The notes under the pieces: model-generated
Told to the model about the DNA's origin: nothing
Seen by the model: the letters and a program-made list of their open reading frames with translations, nothing else
Databases searched by the model: none
NCBI GenBank assembly: GCA_947448025.1
Contig: CANFLV010000026.1
Location: 1 to 44,847 of the forward strand
Direction of reading: 5' to 3'
Length of the DNA: 44,847 nt
Source: Oxalobacteraceae bacterium
Lineage (GTDB): Bacteria > Pseudomonadota > Gammaproteobacteria > Burkholderiales > Burkholderiaceae_D
Translations under genes and position numbers: made by a program
Shown here: positions 19,050-27,158 of the stretch, piece after piece
Layout of the letters: the number at the start of each line of letters is the position of its first letter
How positions within the stretch are numbered: the stretch's first letter is position 1

Positions 19050-19178
19050 TCCACTGCGCCGTATCGACCTGTTTTCCTGAACCTGCTGGCGACGATCTGG
19101 TGCAGCCTCTTGCTCGATGAAAAAATCACCCTGACCATGCTGACCGGTTGCGCCATGGTCGTATTCAAACCTGCTTGA
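19050..19178 (+). pseudogene. C-terminal remnant of a second EamA transporter
   Basis: Reading the frame that ends with TGA at 19176-19178 gives a stretch from about 19059 with Pro-Val, then FLNLLATIWCSLLLDEKITL and TMLTGCAMVV. This is the last-helix pattern of EamA proteins (P-V-x-x-L-L-A ... D/G-E-K-x-T ... L-x-G-x-x-L-V). No start codon or upstream helices remain, so it is a fragment. It is not a copy of the intact EamA gene at 18087, whose tail differs. The fragment shows a gene was lost here, next to the C58-like orphan. The bases from 19179 to 19307 hold no gene that I can see. Confidence 0.65.
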
Positions 19179-19307
19179 AAAATATAAGCTAAAGCAATGA
19201 GTGTCGCTCCGGCGGCACCTGGCCCGCCACTTTTTCGCGCCGTCTGATCTTGCTGGCATGTGAGCCTGCTACCTTTATCTCAGTTCACAGACTGAGGAAA
19301 ATCCAGC

Positions 19308-20279
19308 ATGTCGGTGCCTAAACCAGACGGCGATAAAAAGCACATGGCGAAGGAAAGCGTCGTCGCGGGCGCAAGTCTCGACAGGAAATCCCATGCAGGC
19401 CATCCTGCAGAACTGGCAGGCGCCGGCCTGTCTTCATGGCGCTTGAATTCAGAAAGAAAAAACTCACAGCGTACAAAAAATGTCCTTTTGGCGAGCATCA
19501 TGCAAGCCAAAATTGTCGAAGTCGAACAATGCCAAAGAGACTATGCGCAACTCACGCAGACACGCAATGGCTTTGCCAAGGGCGGCAAAACACCTGATGC
19601 GATCAAGGAAATAGCCGCGCAGTCCGAGCTCGACCAGTGCCATAAAAAATTGAATGCCATGCTTGGCGATCTCGAATTATTCGAGCAAGCCACGCAAGAA
19701 AATTCGACCGCGCAGGATGACCAGGCCAGAGCTGCCTGCCTGCGCCATTTAAAGCAGCTCACACTGCTAAAACAGAATAAATTTGTCCAGAATGCGCTGC
19801 CCTGGGACGTCGGCGCCGGCCAATGCGCGGCCTTCTGTTACGAATACATCCATCGACGCCGGGCGGGCGCCACCCCCAGCCTGAGCCTGTCTCGATTGCC
19901 GCGTTTGCCGCAAGGCCTAAGCGCTCAGTCGGCGATGCATCATGCGACCCATGGCGCGAGGCCAGTCGTCGAGCAAGACCTGCAGCGCTACCTGCATACC
20001 TTGCAAAACCTCCAGCACAAGATGCTCACCAATACCGAGCATCCGTTTTTTTTACTGGTCATTCATTGCGGCGCGCGCGGACAGGCGCATCTGGCCGACG
20101 CCAACGAAACCCATGCCATCGTGCTCGATGCGGGCAAAGAACACTGCGGCATCTTTGATCCGAATTTCGGCTTCCTGCCAATGTATTTTGCGCGGCGCCA
20201 TCTTGAATTGCCGTGGCTGCTGGCCTTGCTGTTCATGGAATACGATGCGTCCAGATTTTCGCTTTGTATCCTTGAGTAA
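19308..20279 (+). CDS. Candidate YopT/AvrPphB-like (C58) cysteine protease
   Basis: A 323-residue protein with no Sec signal or membrane helix. Three spaced motifs match the papain-like C58 family: Cys173 in GAGQCAAFCYEYI, His269 in NETHAIVLD and Asp284 in GIFDPNFGFLPM. The His-to-Asp gap is 15 residues, as in AvrPphB (16 in YopT). Residues 60-160 form a charged helical region; the first 50 are polar and Ser/Lys-rich, the look of a type III secretion leader, but that is inference. Family members cleave host GTPases or kinases when injected. GAGGA lies nine or ten bases before the ATG. No secretion genes or chaperone are nearby. It could also be a toxin or another papain-fold protein. Confidence 0.6.
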   Translation: MSVPKPDGDKKHMAKESVVAGASLDRKSHAGHPAELAGAGLSSWRLNSERKNSQRTKNVLLASIMQAKIVEVEQCQRDYAQLTQTRNGFAKGGKTPDAIKEIAAQSELDQCHKKLNAMLGDLELFEQATQENSTAQDDQARAACLRHLKQLTLLKQNKFVQNALPWDVGAGQCAAFCYEYIHRRRAGATPSLSLSRLPRLPQGLSAQSAMHHATHGARPVVEQDLQRYLHTLQNLQHKMLTNTEHPFFLLVIHCGARGQAHLADANETHAIVLDAGKEHCGIFDPNFGFLPMYFARRHLELPWLLALLFMEYDASRFSLCILE

Positions 20280-20303
20280 GCATAGGATTTCAGCTACGCG
20301 GCA

Positions 20304-22097
20304 TTAGCACCCGTCGACTGTGACATGCAGTGCGCCGCGCAGCGCATTGCACACGACCACGCTTTGCGCTGCGCGCAGGTCGTCAGGCGTCAGCGGCCGC
20401 TCGCTGGCATGCCAGGCAGGATCCGCGAGCAGCGCTGCGCGCATCACGCCCGGCAGCACGCCGGCAGACAGCGGCGGCGTGAACCATTGGCCATTCAGCT
20501 TGAGGAAGATATTGCTGCGCCCGCCCTCAGTCAGTTCGCCACGTTCGTTGACGAAGATCCGGTCGAAGGCGCCCACGGCTTCCGCCGCGCGCCATGCCGC
20601 ATCGTAGCGCGCGCGCACCGAGCTTTTGTGACGCAGGAACAGCTCGCCCGAGTACATGGGCTCAGGCTCAAGCTGGATGCGCACGATGGCCGGCAAGGGT
20701 GTCAGCACACCGCTCTGAATGCGCAGGCCCTGCGTATCGAGCGCGAGCCGCAGGCGATGCGCCAGGTTTGGCGCGAACTGCATGCAGGCCTGCTGCACCA
20801 TGGCGCGCGCTTCGGTCTCACTGAAACGGATGCCGAAATATTCAGCCGATGCGCGCAGGCGTTGCAGGTGACGCTCCAGCAGCGCGACGCCATTTTCCAG
20901 CGTCGCCAGCATGGTCTCGAACAGCTCGAACTGATTCGGCAAATTTCTCAGGAAGCGCGCCTTCAACAGGCACTCGGCATACTCGTCCGCGGCCACGCTG
21001 TCATGCACGATGCCGGCGCCGACACCCATCTCGCCGCGATGCAATCCGCCGGCATCGGGCGCCTGCAAATGCAGCGTGCGGATTGGCACCGAAAGACAGA
21101 AGTCACCGACGGCCGCACCATCCTTCTGTGCATCGAACCAGCCGATCGCGCCTGTGTAAAAACCGCGTGCAGAAGGTTCGAGCTCACGGATGATCTGCAT
21201 CGTGCGCCGCTTGGGCGCGCCGGTGATCGAGCCGCAGGGATAGAGCGCCATGAAGACATCCTGCAGACTCACATCGTCGCGCAGCCTGGCTTGCACGGTC
21301 GAGGTCATTTGCAGCACCGCACTGTAGCGGCTGACCTCGAACATGGCCGGCACCGTGACCGAGCCGACGCGCGCAATGCGGCCGAGATCGTTGCGCAGCA
21401 GATCGACGATCATCAGGTTTTCGGCGCGGTTCTTCGGATCCGACGCGAGGCGCACGGCGCTGGCCGCATCGAGCGCGGCGTCAGCGCCGGCCGCCGCCGT
21501 GCCTTTCATCGGCCGCGCCGTGAGCACGCCTTGTTCATGGCGCACAAACAGCTCCGGCGACAGCGACAGCACGGCACCGCCATCGGGCAGCGCGATCAGT
21601 GCACCGTAAGGCACCGGCTGGCGTTCGCGCAGGCGCGCATACAGCGCATGAATGCCACCAAAGGCATCGAAGCGCAGGCGGTAAGTATAGTTAATCTGGT
21701 AAGTGTCGCCGGCGGCAATCCAGTCGTGGATGCGGGCGATGGCGTCATTGAAGGCACGCTCGTCGACATCGCTGCGCAGCTGGGCAATGCCGGCAGGCCT
21801 GCCGTCACTGGATTGCGCCAGCCAGTCGCCGACCTGCTGCGCGGATAAACGCTCACAGTGCGCAAACAGCAGCACCTGCGACAGTGGCTCGCCTGCGCGT
21901 GCTTCAACGCCCTGCATTTGCGCGCCCAGCTCATAGCTGAACAGGCCTACCGCATGCAGTCCCTGCGCCATCGCGTCCTGCATGTTTTGCAGCACCCCCG
22001 GCAGCGCCGCGGCATCGGCGCAGGCGAGCGTGGCAACGTGACCGGTGTAAAGACGCGATGCGCCATCACGGTCGTCGAGGAGCGCGAAGCAGTCCAC
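20304..22097 (-). CDS. pabB: Bifunctional PabB-PabC (ADC synthase component I / ADC lyase)
   Basis: A 597-residue fusion for p-aminobenzoate (folate) synthesis. Residues 1-370 are the chorismate-binding PabB; RPMKGT has Lys198, the residue that marks aminodeoxychorismate synthase rather than anthranilate synthase (which has Ala). The CGSITGAPKRRTMQII and GEMGVGAGIVHDS blocks are present. Residues from about 388 are a PabC-like aminotransferase class IV domain with the PLP Lys491 and GELTEGGRSNIF. I start at GTG 22097, one base after the upstream EamA stop; the open frame extends to 22178 but overlaps that gene by 79 bases. A separate PabA glutaminase must come from elsewhere. Confidence 0.93.
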   Translation of the reverse strand: MDCFALLDDRDGASRLYTGHVATLACADAAALPGVLQNMQDAMAQGLHAVGLFSYELGAQMQGVEARAGEPLSQVLLFAHCERLSAQQVGDWLAQSSDGRPAGIAQLRSDVDERAFNDAIARIHDWIAAGDTYQINYTYRLRFDAFGGIHALYARLRERQPVPYGALIALPDGGAVLSLSPELFVRHEQGVLTARPMKGTAAAGADAALDAASAVRLASDPKNRAENLMIVDLLRNDLGRIARVGSVTVPAMFEVSRYSAVLQMTSTVQARLRDDVSLQDVFMALYPCGSITGAPKRRTMQIIRELEPSARGFYTGAIGWFDAQKDGAAVGDFCLSVPIRTLHLQAPDAGGLHRGEMGVGAGIVHDSVAADEYAECLLKARFLRNLPNQFELFETMLATLENGVALLERHLQRLRASAEYFGIRFSETEARAMVQQACMQFAPNLAHRLRLALDTQGLRIQSGVLTPLPAIVRIQLEPEPMYSGELFLRHKSSVRARYDAAWRAAEAVGAFDRIFVNERGELTEGGRSNIFLKLNGQWFTPPLSAGVLPGVMRAALLADPAWHASERPLTPDDLRAAQSVVVCNALRGALHVTVDGC

Positions 22098-22098
22098 G

Positions 22099-22974
22099 TC
22101 AGCTGCCGCGCTTCGAGAGGACAATGCCAAACAGGAGCAAGCCGCCGCCGACGATTTGCCACGCACCGACCACTTCATTGAACAGCAGCCAGGCCGCGAT
22201 CGTGGCTGTCAGCGGCTGGATCAATAGGCTCACTGAAGACAGTGCCGCCGGCAAATGCGCCGAGGCGTAAGCGATTACGGTTTGTCCGCCGATCTGCGCC
22301 ACCAGCGCCAGCGTCAGCAGCGTCATCCAGCCGGCGCCGCCACCCGGCCAGAAGGGCGCGGCAGAAGCGAGCGCAAACGGCAGCAAGGCCAGCGCAGTGA
22401 TCGTCGAGCTCCAGGCCATCAGGCGCGCCGTCGAATACTGGCTGCGCGCCTCCTTGATCGCCAATTGATAGCCGGCGTAAAACACGGCTGACACCAGGCC
22501 GAGCGCATCGCCGCCCAGCTTCTGGTCGCCCAGGCCGGCGTTCGGCCCCACCAGCATCACCGCGCCCGCCAAGGTGCAAACAAGGCCGACGAGAAAAATC
22601 CGCTCGAAGCGCATCTTATGCGCCAGCCACATCCACAGCGCGATGAAGACCGGCGCAAAGTTCGACAGCAGGGTCGCATTCGATACCGTCGTGTAATGCA
22701 GAGACAGGTGCCAGCTGGCCATGTCGCCGGCGAAAAACAAACCGGCCCAGACGAGGCCACGGCTGAAGTCAATACGCTTTCCGGCAGCGGCGTCAACGCG
22801 GCGCACGCTCAGTGCCCAGCACCACAGAATAGGTGCGGCGATTGCCATGCGCCAGAATGCCGACGCGATCGGACCAACGTCGGACAGGCGCATGAAGATA
22901 CCGGCAAAGCCGATCGCCATGCCGCCGGTGAGCAGCGCGAGAAAGGCAAGAGCGGTGGAGCGATGTGCGGGCAT
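22099..22974 (-). CDS. EamA/DMT-family transporter
   Basis: A 291-residue multi-helix membrane protein with two EamA repeats (first repeat from ALAFLALLTGGMAIGFAGIFMRLSD; second ending in SLLIQPLTATIAAWLLFNEVVGAWQIVGGGLLLFGIVLS). The helix ends PLTATIAAWLLFNE is the family signature. It is translationally linked to the pabBC fusion (one base between stop and GTG). Substrate unknown. It differs in sequence from the EamA gene at 18087. Confidence 0.88.
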   Translation of the reverse strand: MPAHRSTALAFLALLTGGMAIGFAGIFMRLSDVGPIASAFWRMAIAAPILWCWALSVRRVDAAAGKRIDFSRGLVWAGLFFAGDMASWHLSLHYTTVSNATLLSNFAPVFIALWMWLAHKMRFERIFLVGLVCTLAGAVMLVGPNAGLGDQKLGGDALGLVSAVFYAGYQLAIKEARSQYSTARLMAWSSTITALALLPFALASAAPFWPGGGAGWMTLLTLALVAQIGGQTVIAYASAHLPAALSSVSLLIQPLTATIAAWLLFNEVVGAWQIVGGGLLLFGIVLSKRGS

Positions 22975-23019
22975 TTTTTGATTATAGCGGCAAGGGCAAA
23001 AAGGCTTTATGCCTGGGAT

Positions 23020-23712
23020 TCAGGCAGACAGGCGGCGGAAATTACCCGCCAGCCGGCGCACCGATTTCACCTTCACATCGACATACGATGGACGGCTCAC
23101 GAGCGTGCTCTGGTTCGGCAGGAACTGCGTGATCCAGACCGTACGCATGCCGACCGCCTTGGCCGCCTTCAGGTTCGCCAGCGTGTCTTCCACGAGTACG
23201 CAGCGACTTGCGCGCACGCGCTCCCTGGCCAGGAGCTTGCGCAGGAACTGGCGCGATGGCTTCGGTCGCATGTGGCCATGTACCCGCATCATTTCAACCG
23301 AAATTTGCCGGCGAAAATCGCGATGCAATCCGAGCTGGCGCATCAGCTCATGCGCATAGCGGCGCGGCGCATTCGTGAGCAGAATCTTGTGGCCGGGCAG
23401 ACGGCGCAATAGCCGCAACAAGCCGCGTTCGGCGCGCACCATGCTGGCGAGTTCGTCAATCGCATGCGTCTCGTGCAGGAATTCGGCGGCATTGACTTGA
23501 TGGTGCTTGACCATGCCTTGCATGGTCGTGCCGTAGCGCTGCCAGTAGTCAAAACGCAGGGCATTGACGACCGCCTCGTCCGAAGGCAGGCCGCGCTGCT
23601 CCAGCAAACGCTGGATAAACACGTTCATCTTCACATTAATAGCCGGGAAGATCGCGTGCGAGGCGTTATGCAGGGTGTTATCGAGGTCGAACAGCCAGAT
23701 CGGGGTTGGCAT
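23020..23712 (-). CDS. HAD-family pyrimidine 5'-nucleotidase
   Basis: A 230-residue HAD phosphatase. Motif I DLDNTL has Asp9 and Asp11, motif II is ILLTNAPRRYAHE with the conserved Thr, and motif IV is VLVEDTLANLKAAKAVGMRT. The helical cap (residues 15-90, with DYWQRYGTTMQGM) is of the SDT1/PHM8 5'-nucleotidase kind. It probably dephosphorylates pyrimidine nucleotides. A 10-base hairpin (23729-23753, one wobble pair) lies 16 bases upstream of the ATG on its coding strand; no standard Shine-Dalgarno is visible. argB is upstream on the same strand with a 61-base gap. Confidence 0.85.
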   Translation of the reverse strand: MPTPIWLFDLDNTLHNASHAIFPAINVKMNVFIQRLLEQRGLPSDEAVVNALRFDYWQRYGTTMQGMVKHHQVNAAEFLHETHAIDELASMVRAERGLLRLLRRLPGHKILLTNAPRRYAHELMRQLGLHRDFRRQISVEMMRVHGHMRPKPSRQFLRKLLARERVRASRCVLVEDTLANLKAAKAVGMRTVWITQFLPNQSTLVSRPSYVDVKVKSVRRLAGNFRRLSA

Positions 23713-23773
23713 CAGAGGGAGACTTCATGCAGGACGCAATGGCTGCGCCCTGCGGTATACGTTTAAAAAACGC

Positions 23774-24688
23774 TTAGTGGGACCGGATCATGGTGCCGAA
23801 GGCCTGCTCGGTCAACACTTCCAGCAGCAGCGAATGCTCAATGCGCCCATCAATGATGTGGACCGTATTGACGCCGGACTTCGCCGCGTCGAGCGCTGAT
23901 GAAATTTTAGGCAGCATGCCACCAGAGATCGTGCCGTCTTCAAACATCTCATCGATTTCGCGCGCCGACAGGTCGGTGACGAGATTGCCGCTCTTGTCCA
24001 TTACGCCCGGAATATTGGTCATCATGATGAGCTTTTCGGCTTTCAGGATTTCGGCGATCTTGCCGGCCACGAGGTCGGCATTGATGTTGTAGGCCTGGCC
24101 ATCTTCACCAAAACCGATCGGTGAAATGATCGGGATGAAGGCATCATCCTGCAGCGCCTTGACGACTGCTGGATTGATCGCATCGATCTCGCCGACGAAT
24201 CCGAGGTCGAGGAACTGGCCCGGATTTTCACGGTCCGGCATTTTCATCTTGCGTGCGCGAATCAGGCCGCCATCCTTGCCGGTCAAGCCGACTGCCTGGC
24301 CGCCGTAATGATTGATGAGCATGACGATGTCCTGCTGGACTTCGCCGCCGAGCACCCATTCCACGACTTCCATGGTTTCTTCATCGGTGATGCGCATGCC
24401 TTGCACGAAGGTGCCTTGCTTGCCGATTTTTTTCAGTGCATTGTCGATTTGCGGACCGCCGCCGTGGACTACGACCGGGTTCATGCCGACCAGCTTGAGC
24501 AGGATGACATCGCGCGCGAAGCCATGCTTGAGACGCTCTTCGGTCATCGCATTCCCGCCGTATTTGACGACGATGGTCTTGCCGTGGAATTTACGAATAT
24601 AAGGCAAAGCCTCGGCCAGGATTTCCGCCTTAATTTGCGGCAAAACGGCGCTGAGGTCTGCGCCACCGGGGCTGGTCAAATCAGTCAT
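23774..24688 (-). CDS. argB: Acetylglutamate kinase
   Basis: A 304-residue enzyme of arginine synthesis that phosphorylates N-acetyl-L-glutamate. The kinase blocks are [29 protein letters not shown] and the C-terminal [39 protein letters not shown] short N-terminal helix (before residue 30) is of the type seen in arginine-sensitive hexameric forms. I start at ATG 24688, with AGGA 7-9 bases upstream; the longer open frame to 25069 would run across the SPOR gene. Confidence 0.96.
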   Translation of the reverse strand: MTDLTSPGGADLSAVLPQIKAEILAEALPYIRKFHGKTIVVKYGGNAMTEERLKHGFARDVILLKLVGMNPVVVHGGGPQIDNALKKIGKQGTFVQGMRITDEETMEVVEWVLGGEVQQDIVMLINHYGGQAVGLTGKDGGLIRARKMKMPDRENPGQFLDLGFVGEIDAINPAVVKALQDDAFIPIISPIGFGEDGQAYNINADLVAGKIAEILKAEKLIMMTNIPGVMDKSGNLVTDLSAREIDEMFEDGTISGGMLPKISSALDAAKSGVNTVHIIDGRIEHSLLLEVLTEQAFGTMIRSH

Positions 24689-24837
24689 TACGTATCCTGA
24701 AAATAGTTTCGGCGATTTTACAGCGAAACTTGGGCTGCCTTGCAGGCGATTTCGGCTGGGACTTGTGTTTATTTTATGTTCGTACGCATCTTTTGCGGAA
24801 TTGACAAAGTGGAGCGATCGACGATGTCCAAAAAAGC

Positions 24838-25491
24838 TTATTCGAATGGCGCCTCGCAGCTGCGCGATTCCTGCTTCGGGAATTCGGCCAGCAGCTTCGC
24901 AAATCCGGCATTCGTTGCCACGTCGGCGGCATGAACCTGGAAAGCCGCCTTCCTGTCTGCCTTGCCGAAACGGCCGAGCCGGGCGGTATGCACGCCTTTT
25001 TGCGTCAGGTTCTCCAGATGCGCCTTGGCCGCTTCTTCGGTGCGGAAAATCCCGAGTGAAATCCCCCAACGCTGCTCGCCCTCCGGCATGATGAAAAAAT
25101 CACTGATGCCCAACCGGCGCAATTCAGCCGTCTTGCGGTCGGCAGCGTCCTTGCTGCCCTGCGATGGGATCAGCACCATGTGGCGCGGCGGCTCCACGAC
25201 GCTGCCGCTTGCGAATTTGCCGGGAAGCTGCAGGCTTTCCAGGCGCTGCTCGAAGCGCGTTGCGTCAGCCGCATCGAAATTGCCGACTTCAAGGCAGGCC
25301 GCCGCGAGCGGCCTGGACGATGTCGACGCACTCATGGACGCCGGTTCCGTCACCAGCAGTTTGATGCTATCGGCGTTGATTTGCCGGGCCATGCGCACAG
25401 GTTCACGCGCATCGGCGAACAGGCCGCCCTGCTGTAACGCAAACAGCGCGAAATTGGCCAGCACCAGCAAGCCAAAGAACAGTTTCAACAT
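24838..25491 (-). CDS. SPOR-domain membrane protein
   Basis: A 217-residue protein. An N-terminal membrane helix (residues 2-20) anchors it; the C-terminal SPOR-like domain (about 115-190) has [25 protein letters not shown], the [18 protein letters not shown] core and [21 protein letters not shown] domains bind denuded glycan strands at the septum. The start overlaps the coaX stop by seven bases, so birA-coaX-SPOR form one operon. Cell-division role is inferred from the domain. Confidence 0.82.
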   Translation of the reverse strand: MLKLFFGLLVLANFALFALQQGGLFADAREPVRMARQINADSIKLLVTEPASMSASTSSRPLAAACLEVGNFDAADATRFEQRLESLQLPGKFASGSVVEPPRHMVLIPSQGSKDAADRKTAELRRLGISDFFIMPEGEQRWGISLGIFRTEEAAKAHLENLTQKGVHTARLGRFGKADRKAAFQVHAADVATNAGFAKLLAEFPKQESRSCEAPFE

Positions 25492-26237
25492 GCTTGACTC
25501 CTGACGACGGCATGCAGGCCGAGCAGCACGAGATTATCAATCTGTTCGTGCCCCTGCGGCAGCTGCAGATGTGGTGAAATCAGCGAGGCCGCGCCGCCAG
25601 ACAGCAGGCAGCGCACTGGCCCAGTCCGACTGTGCACGGCGACTGCGCGTTCGATCGCGCCGGCTTGCGCGGCGAGACAGCCGCTGACGATGGCGGCATC
25701 GGTGTGATCCGCAAAAGCTTGGTCTATGCGCAGGTTTTGCGCGACTTGCGGCAGCTGCGCTGTATTGCGCGCGAGCGAACTGGCCATCAGGCCGAGGCCG
25801 GGCAAGATCATGCCACCAATGAACACGCCCTCTGCAGTGAGCGCATCAATCGTGGTCGCCGTGCCGCAGGTGGCGATGATCAAGGCCGTGCCGGGTAGCA
25901 GCGCATGCGCGCCGATGGCGGAGGCGAAGCGGTCGCAGCCGAGCAGCGCCGGATTACGATAGCCATTGCGCACGCCGGCCAGCTCTGCGACCGACGCGAA
26001 CCAGCCAAGCTCCGAACCTGCCGGCAGCGCCTGTTGCAAGGCCGCTGCGATATCTGCGCCAGCCACATTCGAGATCAATACCCGACTAACGGCGAGGCCG
26101 CGCCAGGCCTGCTGCAGCTGGTCGATCTGGGCATGCGCGACCGAACCACTGGCCAGCCAGTGGGCAGACGATGGCGCACTCGCCGCGTCAATCACGGCCC
26201 ATTTGATACGCGTATTGCCGGCGTCGATTAGCAGCAT
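25485..26237 (-). CDS. coaX: Type III pantothenate kinase
   Basis: A 250-residue CoaX, first enzyme of coenzyme A synthesis. The start is ATG 26237, giving the family N-terminus MLLIDAGNTRIKWAVID. Further blocks are NPALLGCDRFASAIGA, IIATCGTATTIDALTAEGVFIGGMILPGLGLM and GGAASLI. The longer reading to 26270 would overlap birA. It is one base after the birA stop. Confidence 0.95.
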   Translation of the reverse strand: MLLIDAGNTRIKWAVIDAASAPSSAHWLASGSVAHAQIDQLQQAWRGLAVSRVLISNVAGADIAAALQQALPAGSELGWFASVAELAGVRNGYRNPALLGCDRFASAIGAHALLPGTALIIATCGTATTIDALTAEGVFIGGMILPGLGLMASSLARNTAQLPQVAQNLRIDQAFADHTDAAIVSGCLAAQAGAIERAVAVHSRTGPVRCLLSGGAASLISPHLQLPQGHEQIDNLVLLGLHAVVRSQAC

Positions 26238-26238
26238 G

Positions 26239-27033
26239 TCAATGCTCCGCCACGGCGCGCAACGAGACATCGCCCGCCATCACGGTAATGCGGCCAGCGC
26301 TGCCTTCGAGCAGCAGCAGCCCGTTCGCATCGACGCCACAGGCGACGCCTTCATGCAGCGTTTTTCCCTGATCCACGATGACGACGGCCTTGCCCTGATG
26401 CGCATGCAAGGCATTCCAGCGCGACTGAAATGCCGCGAAGCCCTGGTCTTCAAACAGGTTCATGGCGACCGCCAGGGCATCGAGCAGACGCGCCAGCAGC
26501 AGCGCACGGTCCTGCGTCACCGCGCCATCCATCTGTGCGGCCGGCTGGCCGATTTGCACTGCCAGTGCGTCCGGCATGGTGACATTTAGGCCGATGCCGA
26601 TGATGGCCCAGACGCCTTGGTCGCGGGCGGCGGTGGATTCGATCAAGACACCGGCCAGTTTTTTACCGTCCAGCAGTACATCATTGGGCCACTTCAATTG
26701 CGCCGCAATGTCAAAGCTCGCCATCGTTTCCGCGAGCGCCACGCCTACCGCCAGTGGCAAGCCGAGCAATTGATGCAGCGGGCGACGGAATTTCCACGCC
26801 AGTGAAAACGTCAGCGAGCCTTCGCTGCTGGACAGCCAGCTGCGCCCGCTGCGTCCGCGACCGGCGGTTTGCGACAGCGCCAGCAGACATTGCCGCGGCG
26901 GCAGCTGCTCCACGCGGGCGAGTAGATCGGCATTCGTCGAGCCAGTCTCCGTGACGACATCGATGACGATTTCACGCGCAGCAGAGCCGCACAGGGCGCT
27001 GATACGCGCGGAAGAAAGAGGGATATTGGACAT
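26239..27033 (-). CDS. birA: Biotin--[acetyl-CoA-carboxylase] ligase (no HTH)
   Basis: A 264-residue biotin protein ligase. Visible are SQTAGRGRSGRSWLSS (biotin/ATP loop), LKWPNDVLLDGKKLAGVLIE and WAIIGIGLNVTMP, then the C-terminal domain. There is no DNA-binding HTH at the N-terminus, so it is the monofunctional form and does not act as a biotin repressor. The start at ATG 27033 lies directly after a TACAAT box, so the mRNA may be nearly leaderless; an ATG at 27042 overlaps the -10. Confidence 0.93.
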   Translation of the reverse strand: MSNIPLSSARISALCGSAAREIVIDVVTETGSTNADLLARVEQLPPRQCLLALSQTAGRGRSGRSWLSSSEGSLTFSLAWKFRRPLHQLLGLPLAVGVALAETMASFDIAAQLKWPNDVLLDGKKLAGVLIESTAARDQGVWAIIGIGLNVTMPDALAVQIGQPAAQMDGAVTQDRALLLARLLDALAVAMNLFEDQGFAAFQSRWNALHAHQGKAVVIVDQGKTLHEGVACGVDANGLLLLEGSAGRITVMAGDVSLRAVAEH

Positions 27034-27040
27034 ATTGCGC

Positions 27041-27070
27041 ATTGTAACGGGATGGGCTTTCACGCGTCAC
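27041..27070 (-). promoter_or_regulatory. Promoter of birA-coaX-SPOR
   Basis: On the minus strand GTGACG and TACAAT hexamers lie 18 bases apart. The -10 ends about eight bases from the birA ATG, which would leave almost no leader. It is back-to-back with the mlaE promoter. Confidence 0.45.
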
Positions 27071-27072
27071 CT

Positions 27073-27102
27073 TTGTCACCTTGTATCAGCAGGGTTTATG
27101 AT
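27073..27102 (+). promoter_or_regulatory. Promoter of the Mla-like permease gene
   Basis: TTGTCA and TATGAT (each five of six to consensus) with an 18-base spacer, ending 57 bases before the permease start. This is the best promoter match I saw in the window. Confidence 0.6.
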
Positions 27103-27158
27103 TTTTGCTCAGAGCCCGGATGGGTCTGCATAGCGGCCTTGTCCCTTACACTGCTTGC

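Noticed and set aside
18387-19259. 290-codon minus-strand frame over the EamA gene
   Set aside because: Gln/Arg/Gly-rich shadow translation; it also overlaps the EamA remnant, whose plus-strand reading makes sense.
20325-21848. 507-codon open frame on the plus strand inside pabBC
   Set aside because: It is antisense to a fully motif-supported PabB-PabC gene, and its sequence is low-complexity Arg/His/Gln-rich as GC-rich shadow frames are.
23729-23753. Hairpin between argB and the HAD phosphatase gene as a terminator
   Set aside because: The stem has a wobble pair and no T-run follows on the coding strand, so I left it as a note in the gene entry.
24740-24934. Small plus-strand ORF between argB and the SPOR gene
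   Set aside because: No ribosome-binding site, overlaps the SPOR gene on the other strand and has no family features.
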